The position numbers were made by a program, and so were the translations under genes. The notes beneath the pieces are model-generated. The model worked only from the letters and a program-made list of their open reading frames with translations. It did no database searches and was not told the origin of the DNA. This document shows positions 6,125 through 14,494 of a stretch of 36,788 bases of DNA, in pieces. This DNA comes from Bdellovibrionales bacterium Ga0074137 (GTDB taxonomy: Bacteria; Bdellovibrionota; Bdellovibrionia; Bdellovibrionales; JAMPXM01). Every line of letters starts with the position of its first letter. Position 1 is the first letter of the stretch. Where the stretch lies: NCBI GenBank assembly GCA_001464715.1, contig LNDT01000017.1, forward strand, positions 1 through 36,788, read 5' to 3'.

Positions 6125-9100
6125 TTGCTCGATTCCATTATTCGATTTGCGCTTAACCATCGCCTGTTCGTCGTAGCAACCACGGCGTTTATGATTGTCT
6201 ACGGAGCGATCATCGTTCAGCAGCTTCCTATCGACGTGTTTCCCGATATCACAAAGCCGACAGTCACCATCATGAGTGAAGCTCATGGAATGGCGCCGGA
6301 GGAGGTGGAGATTCGGGTCACACTTCCGATTGAGAGTTACATGAGTGGGCTTCCCGGCGTTGAGCGCATTCGCTCGCAGTCGGGTATTGGACTATCTGCG
6401 ATCTACGTGGAGTTTGCTTGGGGCACGGACATCTACCGCAATCGGCAATTGGTCCAAGAGAAACTCAATCTTTCAAAAGAGCGTCTTCCGAAAGATATTT
6501 CTCCAGTCATTGGACCGATCGGATCTCTGTTAGGGCAAATTCAGCAAATCGCTGTGACGACGGAATCCAATGAAGTCGATCCGATGGAGCTTCGAAGCGT
6601 CGCAGAGTGGGTTTTACGACCTAGATTGATGACGATCCCTGGAATTTCGCAAGTGATCTCGATCGGCGGAGGCTTAAAGCAGTATCAAATCCTCGTGTCG
6701 GCGGAAAAACTGAACCGCTTTCAGCTCTCGATTGAACAAGTTGATCGCGAGCTTGCGCAGATCAGCCAAAATACGACCGGTGGATTTCTTGAAAAGGAAG
6801 GCCAAGAGTTTCTGGTTCGCAACATTGGTGTCGTCGATAGCGTTGAAGATATTCGAAAGACTTTGGTTGGTCTTCACTTCGGTCGCCCGGTTTTGATCGG
6901 CGACATTGCAGAAGTAAAAGTCGCACCTCGACTAAAAAGAGGGGACGGAAGTTTTAACGGGAAGCCCTCGGTGGTCATGACCATTCAGAAGCAACCGGGT
7001 GCCGATACTGTCGCCATAACGAAAGCCATCGGCGAAGCTCTTGATGAGCTGCGTCCGTCGCTTCCCAAAGGTGTCGTCGTAAACCCCGATGTCTTTAAGC
7101 AGGCGAATTTCATTCAAAGTTCAATTGATGGAATTATCGGAAAACTACAGTTTGGGACGATTCTTGTTTTCGTCATTTTGTTTATCTTTTTGGCGAACAT
7201 GAGGATGTCGGTCATTACCCTCACGGCGATTCCGGTTTCTTTCCTTTTCACGGCGATTGTTTTTAAGATTTTCGGACTCACGGTCAATACGATGACCTTG
7301 GGAGGCCTCGCGATTGCGATTGGTGAGCTTGTCGATGATTCAATTGTCGATGTTGAGAACGTTTTTCGACGGCTTCGAGAGAACGCGGCGTCAGTCACTC
7401 CAAGACCGCGGCTCAAGGTCATCTTCGAGGCGTCCAGTGAAGTGCGAAATTCCATCGTCCTTGCGACGGTGATTATTGCTCTCGTATTTTTGCCGCTCTT
7501 TAATCTTTCCGGTCTTGAGGGGCGTCTTTTCGCTCCGCTGGGGATTGCTTACCTGACGGCGCTGATTGCGTCCCTCGTTGTGTCACTCACTATCACCCCG
7601 GTGCTTTGTTTTTACTTCCTTAAAGAGAACCTCTCGGCCCACGGGGAAACGCGGTTTGTCGTTTTCTTGAAACGGATTGATCGTCAGGTTCTAGAGTGGG
7701 CTCTACCCAGGTCGTCTATTATTCTTTTTGGTTCGGCAATTCTTTTTGCAGTTTCAGTGGCTCTCGTTCCACTGATGGGTCGGGATTTTCTTCCCAAGTT
7801 TAACGAGGGCACCGCGATGGTTGCTGTGGTCGCGAGACCGGGCATTAGTTTGACGGAATCTGGTAAGATCGGCGAACAAGCTGAAGCCATCATGCTTTCG
7901 GTTCCGGAGGTGAAGTCTGTGTCTCGTCGAACGGGGCGCGCGGAGATGGATGAACACGCAGCGGGGGTCAACGTCAGTGAAATCGATGTCGACTTCAAAG
8001 AAGGCGGGCGTCCAAGAGAAGTCGTCTTAAATGAAATTCGAACGAAGTTGAAAGCTCAGTTTCCTGATGTCGGCGTCAACGTTGGTCAGCCGATCTCACA
8101 CTTGATTGATCACATGCTTTCTGGAGTCAGTGCTGCAATCGCGATTAAGATTTTCGGCCCTGATCTCGCCACACTTCGCGAGAAGTCGCTCGAGCTTCAA
8201 GCCGCCATCAAGGACACACCAGGTCTTGTCGATCTGCGGATCGAGCAGCAAGGGTTGATTCCACAAGTAAAAATTCAGGTTCTTCGAGAAGATGCGGCTA
8301 GATTCGGTCTCAGTCCTGGTGAAATCACGAAGCTTCTCGAAGCCGCGTTCAACGGTGAAGCGCTGGCGCAGGTAATGGAAGAGACGCGTCTTTATGATGT
8401 TTTCTTTCAGTTCGATCAGGATTCGAGGGCGTCTGTTGCGCTCATGGAGAGCACGGTTCTCAAAGTTATGCCCGACGGTCGAAAAGTTCTTTTGAAAGAC
8501 GTCGCTGATGTTTATGAAACAACGGGTCCGAACGAAATCAATCGTGAGAATAGTCAGCGACGAATCGTCATCAGCGCGAACGTGAGTGGACGAGATCTTG
8601 GTGGTGTGGTCGGAGAAATACAAGATCGCGTCGGACGATCGGTGAAATTTCCTGAAGGCTACTACGTTGTCTACGGCGGTCAGTTCGAAAATCAGCAAGC
8701 GGCCACCCGTAAGATAGTTCTCTTTGGAATTCTTTCGATACTCGGTATCGCTATCGTGCTTTATGGTCATTTCGGTTCATGGATGATTTCGGCGCAGATC
8801 ATTGCCACGATGCCGCTCGCTTTTATCGGCGGTATCGTTTTGCTGTTTTTCACGGATCGTTCGATCACTGTCGCAAGTCTTGTCGGTTTCATCACACTTT
8901 GCGGTCTGGCTTCGAGAAATGCTATTATGATGATTTCTCATTACCTTCATTTGATGAAGTACGAGGGCGAAAAGTTTAGCCGCGAGATGATTGTTCGCGG
9001 CTCGCAGGAACGTCTTATCCCGGTGATGATGACTGCGTTTGTGGCGGCCCTCGCCCTTCTTCCGCTTGTCTTTGCAGGTGGCGAACCCGGAAGTGAAGTT

Positions 9101-9247
9101 CTACATCCGGTGGCTGTTGTGATCGTCGGTGGTCTTTTGAGTTCCACCATTTTAGATATTATCGTGACGCCGACGTTGTTTTATCGGTTCGGCAGAAAGT
9201 CAGCCGAAAGCTATGCGCAAAATAGTAATGAAGATGAGATCGTATGA
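6125..9247 (+). CDS. CzcA/CusA-family heavy-metal efflux RND permease
   Basis: A 1040-residue inner-membrane RND pump of the heavy-metal (HME) subgroup, full length for the family. It has the typical N-terminal IIRFALNHRLFVV helix, the PIDVFPDITKPTV motif, two large periplasmic loops (about 40-335 and 560-860) and twelve predicted membrane helices. Helix 4 carries GELVDDSIVDVENVFRRL with acidic residues Glu401, Asp404, Asp405, Asp409 and Glu411, the positions that relay protons in HME pumps. The second loop contains RTGRAEMDEHAAGVNVSEID, an HME signature. The start is TTG at 6125 with GGAGG five bases upstream. Its last codons overlap an ATG by ATGA. Substrate (Co/Zn/Cd or Cu/Ag) cannot be decided. 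No adaptor gene accompanies it. Confidence 0.95.
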   Translation: MLDSIIRFALNHRLFVVATTAFMIVYGAIIVQQLPIDVFPDITKPTVTIMSEAHGMAPEEVEIRVTLPIESYMSGLPGVERIRSQSGIGLSAIYVEFAWGTDIYRNRQLVQEKLNLSKERLPKDISPVIGPIGSLLGQIQQIAVTTESNEVDPMELRSVAEWVLRPRLMTIPGISQVISIGGGLKQYQILVSAEKLNRFQLSIEQVDRELAQISQNTTGGFLEKEGQEFLVRNIGVVDSVEDIRKTLVGLHFGRPVLIGDIAEVKVAPRLKRGDGSFNGKPSVVMTIQKQPGADTVAITKAIGEALDELRPSLPKGVVVNPDVFKQANFIQSSIDGIIGKLQFGTILVFVILFIFLANMRMSVITLTAIPVSFLFTAIVFKIFGLTVNTMTLGGLAIAIGELVDDSIVDVENVFRRLRENAASVTPRPRLKVIFEASSEVRNSIVLATVIIALVFLPLFNLSGLEGRLFAPLGIAYLTALIASLVVSLTITPVLCFYFLKENLSAHGETRFVVFLKRIDRQVLEWALPRSSIILFGSAILFAVSVALVPLMGRDFLPKFNEGTAMVAVVARPGISLTESGKIGEQAEAIMLSVPEVKSVSRRTGRAEMDEHAAGVNVSEIDVDFKEGGRPREVVLNEIRTKLKAQFPDVGVNVGQPISHLIDHMLSGVSAAIAIKIFGPDLATLREKSLELQAAIKDTPGLVDLRIEQQGLIPQVKIQVLREDAARFGLSPGEITKLLEAAFNGEALAQVMEETRLYDVFFQFDQDSRASVALMESTVLKVMPDGRKVLLKDVADVYETTGPNEINRENSQRRIVISANVSGRDLGGVVGEIQDRVGRSVKFPEGYYVVYGGQFENQQAATRKIVLFGILSILGIAIVLYGHFGSWMISAQIIATMPLAFIGGIVLLFFTDRSITVASLVGFITLCGLASRNAIMMISHYLHLMKYEGEKFSREMIVRGSQERLIPVMMTAFVAALALLPLVFAGGEPGSEVLHPVAVVIVGGLLSSTILDIIVTPTLFYRFGRKSAESYAQNSNEDEIV

Positions 9248-9276
9248 AGTTTTTTAAATTGAAGTTGGGAGTTCAA

Positions 9277-9699
9277 ATGAAGACGGTAAGTTTGTTTTTA
9301 TCGATGGCGGCAATGATTTTGGTTTCTTCAGTACCGGCGTGGTCGCATGATGGTCACGATCATGACACTCCATTGACGGCAACTGCGCCAAAGGGCGGAA
9401 TTTTGAAATCGCTCGAGTTGACGAGTGTTGAAGTGGTCTCAAAGGGAAAGAGTGTCTTCATTTACCTCTATGACGTGAATTTGGTTCCAAAACCAGCCAA
9501 AGGTTTTTTGGTGACGGCCAAGGCCGAGATGCCGCGTACAAAGAAAACGGAAGAGATTAAGTTGACGTCGAAGGACAACGTTTTTGAAGGTTCTTTTGAT
9601 GCAAAGGGAAGTCATCGCTACACTTTGCTGCTTTCGATCAAAGATCCTGTGACCGGTCACGATGACAAGATGACCTTTACAATCGAGCCAAGGAAGTAA
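9277..9699 (+). CDS. Periplasmic His-rich protein of the RND cluster
   Basis: A 140-residue protein. The ATG at 9277 is chosen because GGGAG lies five bases upstream and a normal signal peptide follows (MKTVSLFLSMAAMILVSSVPAWS); ATG 9244, which overlaps the pump stop codon, would add 11 residues. The mature N-terminus begins HDGHDHD, a likely metal-binding motif, followed by APKGGILKSLELTSVEVVSKG and a beta-rich region (FIYLYDVNLVPKP, YTLLLSIKDPVTGHDDKMTF). It lies between the pump and TolC-like genes, where an adaptor is usually encoded, but at 140 residues lacks the hairpin, lipoyl and barrel domains of an adaptor. It may be a metallochaperone; this is an inference. Confidence 0.8.
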   Translation: MKTVSLFLSMAAMILVSSVPAWSHDGHDHDTPLTATAPKGGILKSLELTSVEVVSKGKSVFIYLYDVNLVPKPAKGFLVTAKAEMPRTKKTEEIKLTSKDNVFEGSFDAKGSHRYTLLLSIKDPVTGHDDKMTFTIEPRK

Positions 9700-9707
9700 G
9701 GGGCTAT

Positions 9708-11054
9708 ATGAAACCCGTTTCGACTGACTCTGTATTTTCGCTGGTTGTGTTTTTTTGTGCCGTTTGTCTTTTTGCGATTCCGGCCCAGGCTGAACATCCC
9801 TTAAAGAGAGGTGATGCAACAGCGGAGGTAAAAACCGGAGTCAAGAGTGGCACTAGAATCGAGATCGGTTTTGATCAGCTAAAGGAACTTTTGGATTCTC
9901 GAAGTGCAAGAGTCGAAGCGGCCGAGTTCGAGCGTCAGGCGGCCTTGGACCGAGAAGGAAGTCTTGGGCGCTCTTTTTTTCCGACGATCGAAGCTTACGG
10001 AGCTCAGCAAACATTTAAAACTGGAAGCAGCGGCGAGAAATTTCAGCCGACTTTCGGGGCCGAAGCAAAGATCAATGTGTTCAATGGCAGTCGCGACCAA
10101 ATCGAATCCGAAGTGAGGGCGCTTGAAGCCGATCGGAAAACGATTCAGCTTCAGCAGACGGTTTCCGATGAACTTCAAGTCGTTCGCAAAGCCTTCTGGG
10201 ATATTGTTTTTGCTCAAGAAAAGCTCGAGCAGATCGAAGCTGCAATAACGGTCAATAGTCAGAATCTTGCGGCGGCTCAAAAGCGCATTCGAAGCGGTGT
10301 GGGGACTGAATCGGACCGCGTCGAATTTGAAATGAAGGCTGTTGATCTGAAGCGAGAGAGTTCTGAAACGAAGTTGAATGTGTCGAATCTCGTCCGCGAT
10401 TTTGCTATTTTGCTTAACTTCAATCCGTCGGATCAGCTTATTTTTCCAAAACGACTGGATCACAATCACGATTTCGAGGCGGTTTTAAAACACGAGGCCA
10501 AAGATCATGAGTTTCTTTACAAAGATGACGAGTTCGGAGCCGAGCAAAGTGAACTGGCCGCGAAAATACAACATCGTTCATGGTGGCCCGCTGTCGAAGC
10601 CTTTGCTGCCTACAATGAATACGACGAAAGAATTGATTCGGCAGGCCCCAACACATCAAGTGATATGCGGAAAGAAACAGTGCTGGGTGTGCGTCTAAAA
10701 ATGGAGATAGGTAATCTGTTTGAGTACAGCCGTGAAGCGTCGTCTCTTTCCAATTTGGCTCGTGCCAGTCGCAAGCGAGCCGATTTTAAAAAACGGCAGG
10801 TTGAAGCGCACATGCAGAGTGAATTTGCAGAACTCAGATTTCTTCATGACCAAGTCCACGATGCCGAAGCGAACATTGTGCGCGCCGAGCGATATTACAA
10901 ACTCACGCAGTCAGAATACGCGCGCGGCGTAAAAAACTCGCCCGACGTCTTGGGCGCTTCCGAAAAGCTCTTTGAGAATCAAATCAAACGACTTGAAATC
11001 ATCAAGGACTTTCAGATTGTAAAGGCACACGTTCTTGCAAAGATCGGGAAGTGA
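9708..11054 (+). CDS. TolC-family outer-membrane efflux channel protein
   Basis: A 448-residue protein with signal peptide (FSLVVFFCAVCLFAIPAQA) and the repeated alpha-hairpin architecture of outer-membrane efflux proteins: two halves rich in Glu/Ala/Arg heptads (about 45-240 and 255-445) separated by beta segments (FFPTIEAYGAQQTF; SWWPAVEAFAAYNEY). The C-terminal RYYKLTQSEYARGVKNSPDVLGA matches the conserved end of the second repeat. AAGGGG four bases before the ATG is the ribosome binding site, and the gene begins 8 bases after the His-rich protein. Together with the pump it would carry metal ions across the outer membrane. Confidence 0.93.
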   Translation: MKPVSTDSVFSLVVFFCAVCLFAIPAQAEHPLKRGDATAEVKTGVKSGTRIEIGFDQLKELLDSRSARVEAAEFERQAALDREGSLGRSFFPTIEAYGAQQTFKTGSSGEKFQPTFGAEAKINVFNGSRDQIESEVRALEADRKTIQLQQTVSDELQVVRKAFWDIVFAQEKLEQIEAAITVNSQNLAAAQKRIRSGVGTESDRVEFEMKAVDLKRESSETKLNVSNLVRDFAILLNFNPSDQLIFPKRLDHNHDFEAVLKHEAKDHEFLYKDDEFGAEQSELAAKIQHRSWWPAVEAFAAYNEYDERIDSAGPNTSSDMRKETVLGVRLKMEIGNLFEYSREASSLSNLARASRKRADFKKRQVEAHMQSEFAELRFLHDQVHDAEANIVRAERYYKLTQSEYARGVKNSPDVLGASEKLFENQIKRLEIIKDFQIVKAHVLAKIGK

Positions 11055-11077
11055 TCACAGAGATGAGAAGATTTTAG

Positions 11078-11593
11078 TTGGCCAATTCAAGTAATGTCGG
11101 TCCATTCGGTTTTTCTGTTTCGTTCGCCGCTATGGTTTTGTGTGCGCTTGGTGTACCTGCCGTCAGCTTTGGTGAGCCCGCGAAAAGTGGCCTTGTGATG
11201 GATGGATCCGTTGCGAGCACTGTCAGCCGCGATGGTGACTACGACACCAAGCTTGGTGCAAGATCTCGCTACCGAGCATCGGTATTGAGCCCACTTCAGA
11301 CCGAGGGCGGCGTCGATTTGGTTTTGGAGAAATTCTCTGGAGGCTACTATGGACCTTCCGAAAAAGTAGCGTATTCAAAAAAGTTCGAAGTGACGAGTTT
11401 GCCAGGTCTGAAAGTGGCTGCTGACAAGGCGAGGGAAAAATCGGCGGAATCGATGTATGGCTGCTGCCGTCCCCAAGACATGAAGTGGACGAAAGACACG
11501 CTCGAATTTAGCGTTCGAATCAGCGAAAAGACGTTTAAGTGCCAGACGACATCTCTCGATATGGCCTCAGGTCCACAAATTAGCTGTAAGTAG
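11078..11593 (+). CDS. Secreted protein of unknown function in the RND cluster
   Basis: A 171-residue protein whose hydrophobic stretch FGFSVSFAAMVLCALGVPAVSFG is a signal peptide with a somewhat long n-region. The mature part contains GDYDTKLGARSRYRAS, GGVDLVLEKFSGGYYGP and a cysteine pair in MYGCCRPQDMKW, plus two more cysteines near the end (FKCQTTSL, ISCK). The start codon is TTG with GAGAAG seven bases upstream. It begins 24 bases after the TolC gene, so the two are probably cotranscribed. No domain is recognised. The double cysteine could bind metal, which would suit the cluster. Confidence 0.65.
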   Translation: MANSSNVGPFGFSVSFAAMVLCALGVPAVSFGEPAKSGLVMDGSVASTVSRDGDYDTKLGARSRYRASVLSPLQTEGGVDLVLEKFSGGYYGPSEKVAYSKKFEVTSLPGLKVAADKAREKSAESMYGCCRPQDMKWTKDTLEFSVRISEKTFKCQTTSLDMASGPQISCK

Positions 11594-11649
11594 TTCGAGA
11601 TTAGGCCACCTTTTTACAACCTCGGACCCAAGCCATGACGGGTGCGGGT

Positions 11650-11683
11650 GAGTCCCCTTAAAACTGCGACCGCAGGGGGACTC
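11650..11683 (+). promoter_or_regulatory. Hairpin that would sequester the ribosome binding site of the next gene
   Basis: GAGTCCCC (11650-11657) is perfectly complementary to GGGGACTC (11676-11683), which contains the AGGGGG ribosome binding site and ends directly at the GTG start (11684). The stem is 8 bp with an 18-base loop. In the mRNA the start region would be closed, so translation could be controlled by temperature, a ligand, a protein or an upstream ribosome. Function is inferred from geometry. Confidence 0.5.
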
Positions 11684-12160
11684 GTGAAACGTCATTTCAT
11701 CGCTCGCACTTTTTCAATCGCCGCTTTGATTTTCGCCGTCGTGATTTTTGGTGCGCCGCTATCGGCGCAAGCGCACTTGGATCTTGGCGATCTGGACACC
11801 TATCTCATGGCTCCGGAAAATCGAGCCGAATTGAATCGACAGGTTTCCGAGATGCGAAGACTTCTTCGAAACCCGCCATCGACGACCTTTCTTCTGAAAG
11901 AACCCGGCGTGAAGTATCAATCAAAACTTCAAGAGCTTTTCGAGTGCGTCGAATCGCAGTGCCGCATGTATGAGAGAAAGTTTCTCTACAAAGTCGTCAG
12001 TCTAAAGACCGATATCCGACGTGGCCGAATCCACGCGATCAATGTTCATCTGGTCGAGCTTTCCGTCACGAGCCTCAAAGTATGGGACGCCGACGCCGCC
12101 GGAAATAAAAAAGGCCTCGTCCAAGACGAGACCTCGATTTCTAGCTTTCGGTTTCTTTGA
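11684..12160 (+). CDS. Secreted protein of unknown function
   Basis: A 158-residue protein beginning at GTG 11684, chosen because AGGGGG lies just before it and the signal peptide MKRHFIARTFSIAALIFAVV starts there, ending near APLSAQAH; an upstream GTG at 11642 would add an implausible leader. The mature part is charged and mostly helical (NRAELNRQVSEMRRLLRN) with two cysteines in LFECVESQCRMYERKF, then a beta-rich tail. No family is recognised. It closes the row of envelope genes after the RND pump, and ends 6 bases from the stop of a convergent gene whose terminator lies inside its own 3' end. Confidence 0.65.
   Translation: MKRHFIARTFSIAALIFAVVIFGAPLSAQAHLDLGDLDTYLMAPENRAELNRQVSEMRRLLRNPPSTTFLLKEPGVKYQSKLQELFECVESQCRMYERKFLYKVVSLKTDIRRGRIHAINVHLVELSVTSLKVWDADAAGNKKGLVQDETSISSFRFL
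12107..12133 (-). terminator. Rho-independent terminator of the HExxH lipoprotein gene
   Basis: Read on the minus strand: GGTCTCGTC, loop TTG, GACGAGGCC, then TTTTTT. The stem is 9 bp with one G-U pair. It lies 34 bases beyond the stop of the minus-strand lipoprotein gene and inside the coding sequence of the convergent plus-strand gene. Confidence 0.85.
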
Positions 12161-12166
12161 GACGAC

Positions 12167-13489
12167 CTAGTCGATTTCACCGTTTTGGCGTAGGTATTCG
12201 TTGAGCCTCTGGTTTGAGAATTTGAGATTTTCCCCGAAAAACTCATCAATATGCTCCAAAACGTCGTAGCTTTCACGGCACGTCACTTTGAAACGAACTT
12301 CTTTCGTATCCTGGTTTCGCGATTCGCCGGGGTTGCGCAATCCACACGAATCTCGATAAGTGATGGTCGACTCAAATCTTCCTACGTACGAAATCGGAAT
12401 TTCAAAAGTTTCCGATTCATCGCATTCGAGAGTTTTTACGCCCGAGGCGTCTTGGATGTAATAGCTGCTAGAAGCGCCCAGCAGCGCCTTACTTATTGGA
12501 GTGCCCAGAGTCCCGTAGGTTTTGTAGTATTGAGCCGAGAGACGATCCTTCGCCCACAAAACCTGCACCGGTGATGTGTACCAACGCATGTATTCGACCG
12601 CCGCCGTTCGGTCAGGAGCTTGAGCGAATAAAGAAAAGCTTGGGTGGTAGATGGGTGTTCCATCACGAAGTTGTTTGAGCCAGGGCAGCAGACCTTCATC
12701 TTCCATGCGAGGTGACTTTAGAGATTGAAGGCCAAAGCCTGTGGGACGATTGAAAGCCCAAAGGTAGTTCGCTGACTTTACTACTGCCATCGAACTATCA
12801 GCCGGCTTTGAGCTGGCCTCAGTGACCTGCGCATTTTCGATATTTCCCGGGTAATTAATGGGAGTATTCGCCGCTTCGCAGAGAATATTGTTTCGGGCCA
12901 AAATTTCAGTCGCCACGTAAAATGCAAAGATCCGTGCCTTTATGTCCGAAGTTTCCGACAGTCCAATTCCGATAACGTGCGCTGCTTCGTGCAAGAGCTT
13001 CGTTCGAATCTCTCGGAAGTAGGGCTCCAAATCTTGCTGGTAAGAGGAATTGACGGGAACTGCGGCGTGCGCTCGAAAGAAGAGAGCTGTAGCAACCAAA
13101 TAGGGCTCTCCAGCTTTTGGCGTTCGATAATCGAACATGAGCTCGCGATTGTAACGGTTGGCTTCCGTGCGGGGTTCTGCTTTCGTACTTTCAATTAGTT
13201 TTGCGAGGCGCTCTTGCGTCCATCCCTTTGGAAGATTGGCAAAGACCGCGGGGTTCGCACGGCGGATAGATGCTGCCGTAAATCCTTTGCTCCAATTCAG
13301 AAGCTTCATCGAGCTTTCATCGCCAAAGCTTCCGCCGCCGCTGGACGTACCGGCCAACTCAGGACCTGGGGCCGAGCTCGAATTGCCACTGCAGGCCGTG
13401 GTGAAAGCAGCAACCGTCGCCATCGCAAGAACGGTGACGGACAGACTGTGTGCAAGGTTCCTAAAGTTTGAAAGTGGGGTCTGATTCAT
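12167..13489 (-). CDS. Lipoprotein with an HExxH zinc-protease motif
   Basis: A 440-residue protein. The signal peptide ends in the lipobox FTTAC with Cys33, followed by a Ser/Gly-rich linker. The central region has LLHEAAHVIGIG with His167, Glu168 and His171, the metal-binding signature of zincin peptidases; Glu179 or Glu195 further along the same helix region could serve as third ligand. No named peptidase family is recognised. The C-terminal third contains several cysteines (LECDES, DSCGLRN, VTCRES) that may pair. GAGG six bases before the ATG is the ribosome binding site. It is transcribed divergently from a TIGR02147 regulator across a palindrome and has its own terminator. Peptidase activity is an inference from the motif. 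Confidence 0.8.
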   Translation of the reverse strand: MNQTPLSNFRNLAHSLSVTVLAMATVAAFTTACSGNSSSAPGPELAGTSSGGGSFGDESSMKLLNWSKGFTAASIRRANPAVFANLPKGWTQERLAKLIESTKAEPRTEANRYNRELMFDYRTPKAGEPYLVATALFFRAHAAVPVNSSYQQDLEPYFREIRTKLLHEAAHVIGIGLSETSDIKARIFAFYVATEILARNNILCEAANTPINYPGNIENAQVTEASSKPADSSMAVVKSANYLWAFNRPTGFGLQSLKSPRMEDEGLLPWLKQLRDGTPIYHPSFSLFAQAPDRTAAVEYMRWYTSPVQVLWAKDRLSAQYYKTYGTLGTPISKALLGASSSYYIQDASGVKTLECDESETFEIPISYVGRFESTITYRDSCGLRNPGESRNQDTKEVRFKVTCRESYDVLEHIDEFFGENLKFSNQRLNEYLRQNGEID

Positions 13490-13609
13490 TGGTATCCTCG
13501 TAAGTTCAAAAGTTATTTGTACGCAACATCGGGGCCCAGTCGATGCCTGGCCGAGGCCTCCTGGGCTCAGACGAAGATAAGAGAGCTGGCGTTTTAGAAA
13601 CAGGTTTAA

Positions 13610-13640
13610 TTTATTAATTACTGATGATATAATTAATAAA
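13610..13640. promoter_or_regulatory. 11-bp perfect inverted repeat between divergent genes (operator candidate)
   Basis: TTTATTAATTA (13610-13620) and TAATTAATAAA (13630-13640) are exact inverted repeats separated by 9 bases. The centre-to-centre distance of 20 bases, two helical turns, suits a dimeric regulator. It lies 30 bases before the TIGR02147 gene, in an AT-rich tract unlike its surroundings, and could control both divergent genes. Confidence 0.55.
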
Positions 13641-13669
13641 ACACTTACTTATGTCCGTGAGTACTTGAA

Positions 13670-14494
13670 ATGACTGTAAAAAACCTATTCGAATTTGACC
13701 ACTACCGAGCCTATTTACGGCACTTTTTGGCCCGTGAAGGAGCCAGGTCCGGCCTTCGGGCGAAGTTTGCGACGGCTCTTGGCTGCCAAGCTTCCTACGT
13801 CTCACAAGTCTTGAGCGGCGACGTTCACTTGAGTCTTGAGCAGGCTTTCAAGGCCAATGAGCATCTTTCGCACGACCATCAAGAGGCTCATTTCTTTATG
13901 CTTCTGGTACAGAAAGATCGCGCCGGAAGTGCCGAGCTTGAAAAGTACTTTAGAAAGCAAGTCGACGACATCAAACACGAACGAACGAAAATCAAAAACC
14001 GCGTTGTCGCCACAAAAGAACTCAGCGAAGGCCAGCAGGCACGGTACTACAGCCACAGTGATTTCGCGGCCGTTCATATGGCGCTGGCGGTTCCGCGTTT
14101 ACGCACAGTGAAAGCCTTGTGCTTAGCGCTGAGGCTGACAAGCGATCGTGTCGAGAGCATTCTCGATTTTCTTCAAGCGTCAGGGCTTGCGGAAAAAAAC
14201 GGGGACCGCTACAGCGTGGGTGGCGTGCACCTTCACCTGGGCCCAGAGTCACCATTTCTTCAGCAGCATCACTCGAACTGGCGGCTTGAAGCGATGAGGC
14301 GGATGAATTCACAAAGTACCACGAATCTTCACTACTCGGCGACCTACAGTCTTTCGAAAAAAGACTTCGTAAAATTGCGCGAAAATTTATTGCAGGTGAT
14401 CGAAAAAAATCTTTCGGTCGTGAGGCCTTCGCCCGAAGAAATTGTGATTTGTCAGAACATCGATCTCATTCCGCTCACCGACGGCGAATTCTAA
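13670..14494 (+). CDS. TIGR02147-family protein, probable transcription regulator
   Basis: A 274-residue protein with the family layout. The N-terminus (LFEFDHYRAYLRHFLARE) leads to a helix-turn-helix-like part (RAKFATALGCQASYVSQVLSGDVHLSLEQA, residues 31-60). A middle helical region and a second winged-helix-like part follow (DRVESILDFLQASGLAEKNGDRY). TIGR02147 proteins form paralogous families in Fibrobacter and Bdellovibrio and commonly lie next to secreted or lipoprotein genes, as here. No strong ribosome binding site is seen; a five-codon ORF (13649-13666) precedes it. Its stop overlaps that of the convergent CNNM gene by four bases. Regulation of the neighbouring lipoprotein is likely but inferred. 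Confidence 0.88.
   Translation: MTVKNLFEFDHYRAYLRHFLAREGARSGLRAKFATALGCQASYVSQVLSGDVHLSLEQAFKANEHLSHDHQEAHFFMLLVQKDRAGSAELEKYFRKQVDDIKHERTKIKNRVVATKELSEGQQARYYSHSDFAAVHMALAVPRLRTVKALCLALRLTSDRVESILDFLQASGLAEKNGDRYSVGGVHLHLGPESPFLQQHHSNWRLEAMRRMNSQSTTNLHYSATYSLSKKDFVKLRENLLQVIEKNLSVVRPSPEEIVICQNIDLIPLTDGEF

Noticed and set aside
8096-8770. 224-codon antisense ORF within the RND pump gene
   Set aside because: It lies wholly opposite a well-conserved pump and has no recognisable domain; a codon-bias shadow.
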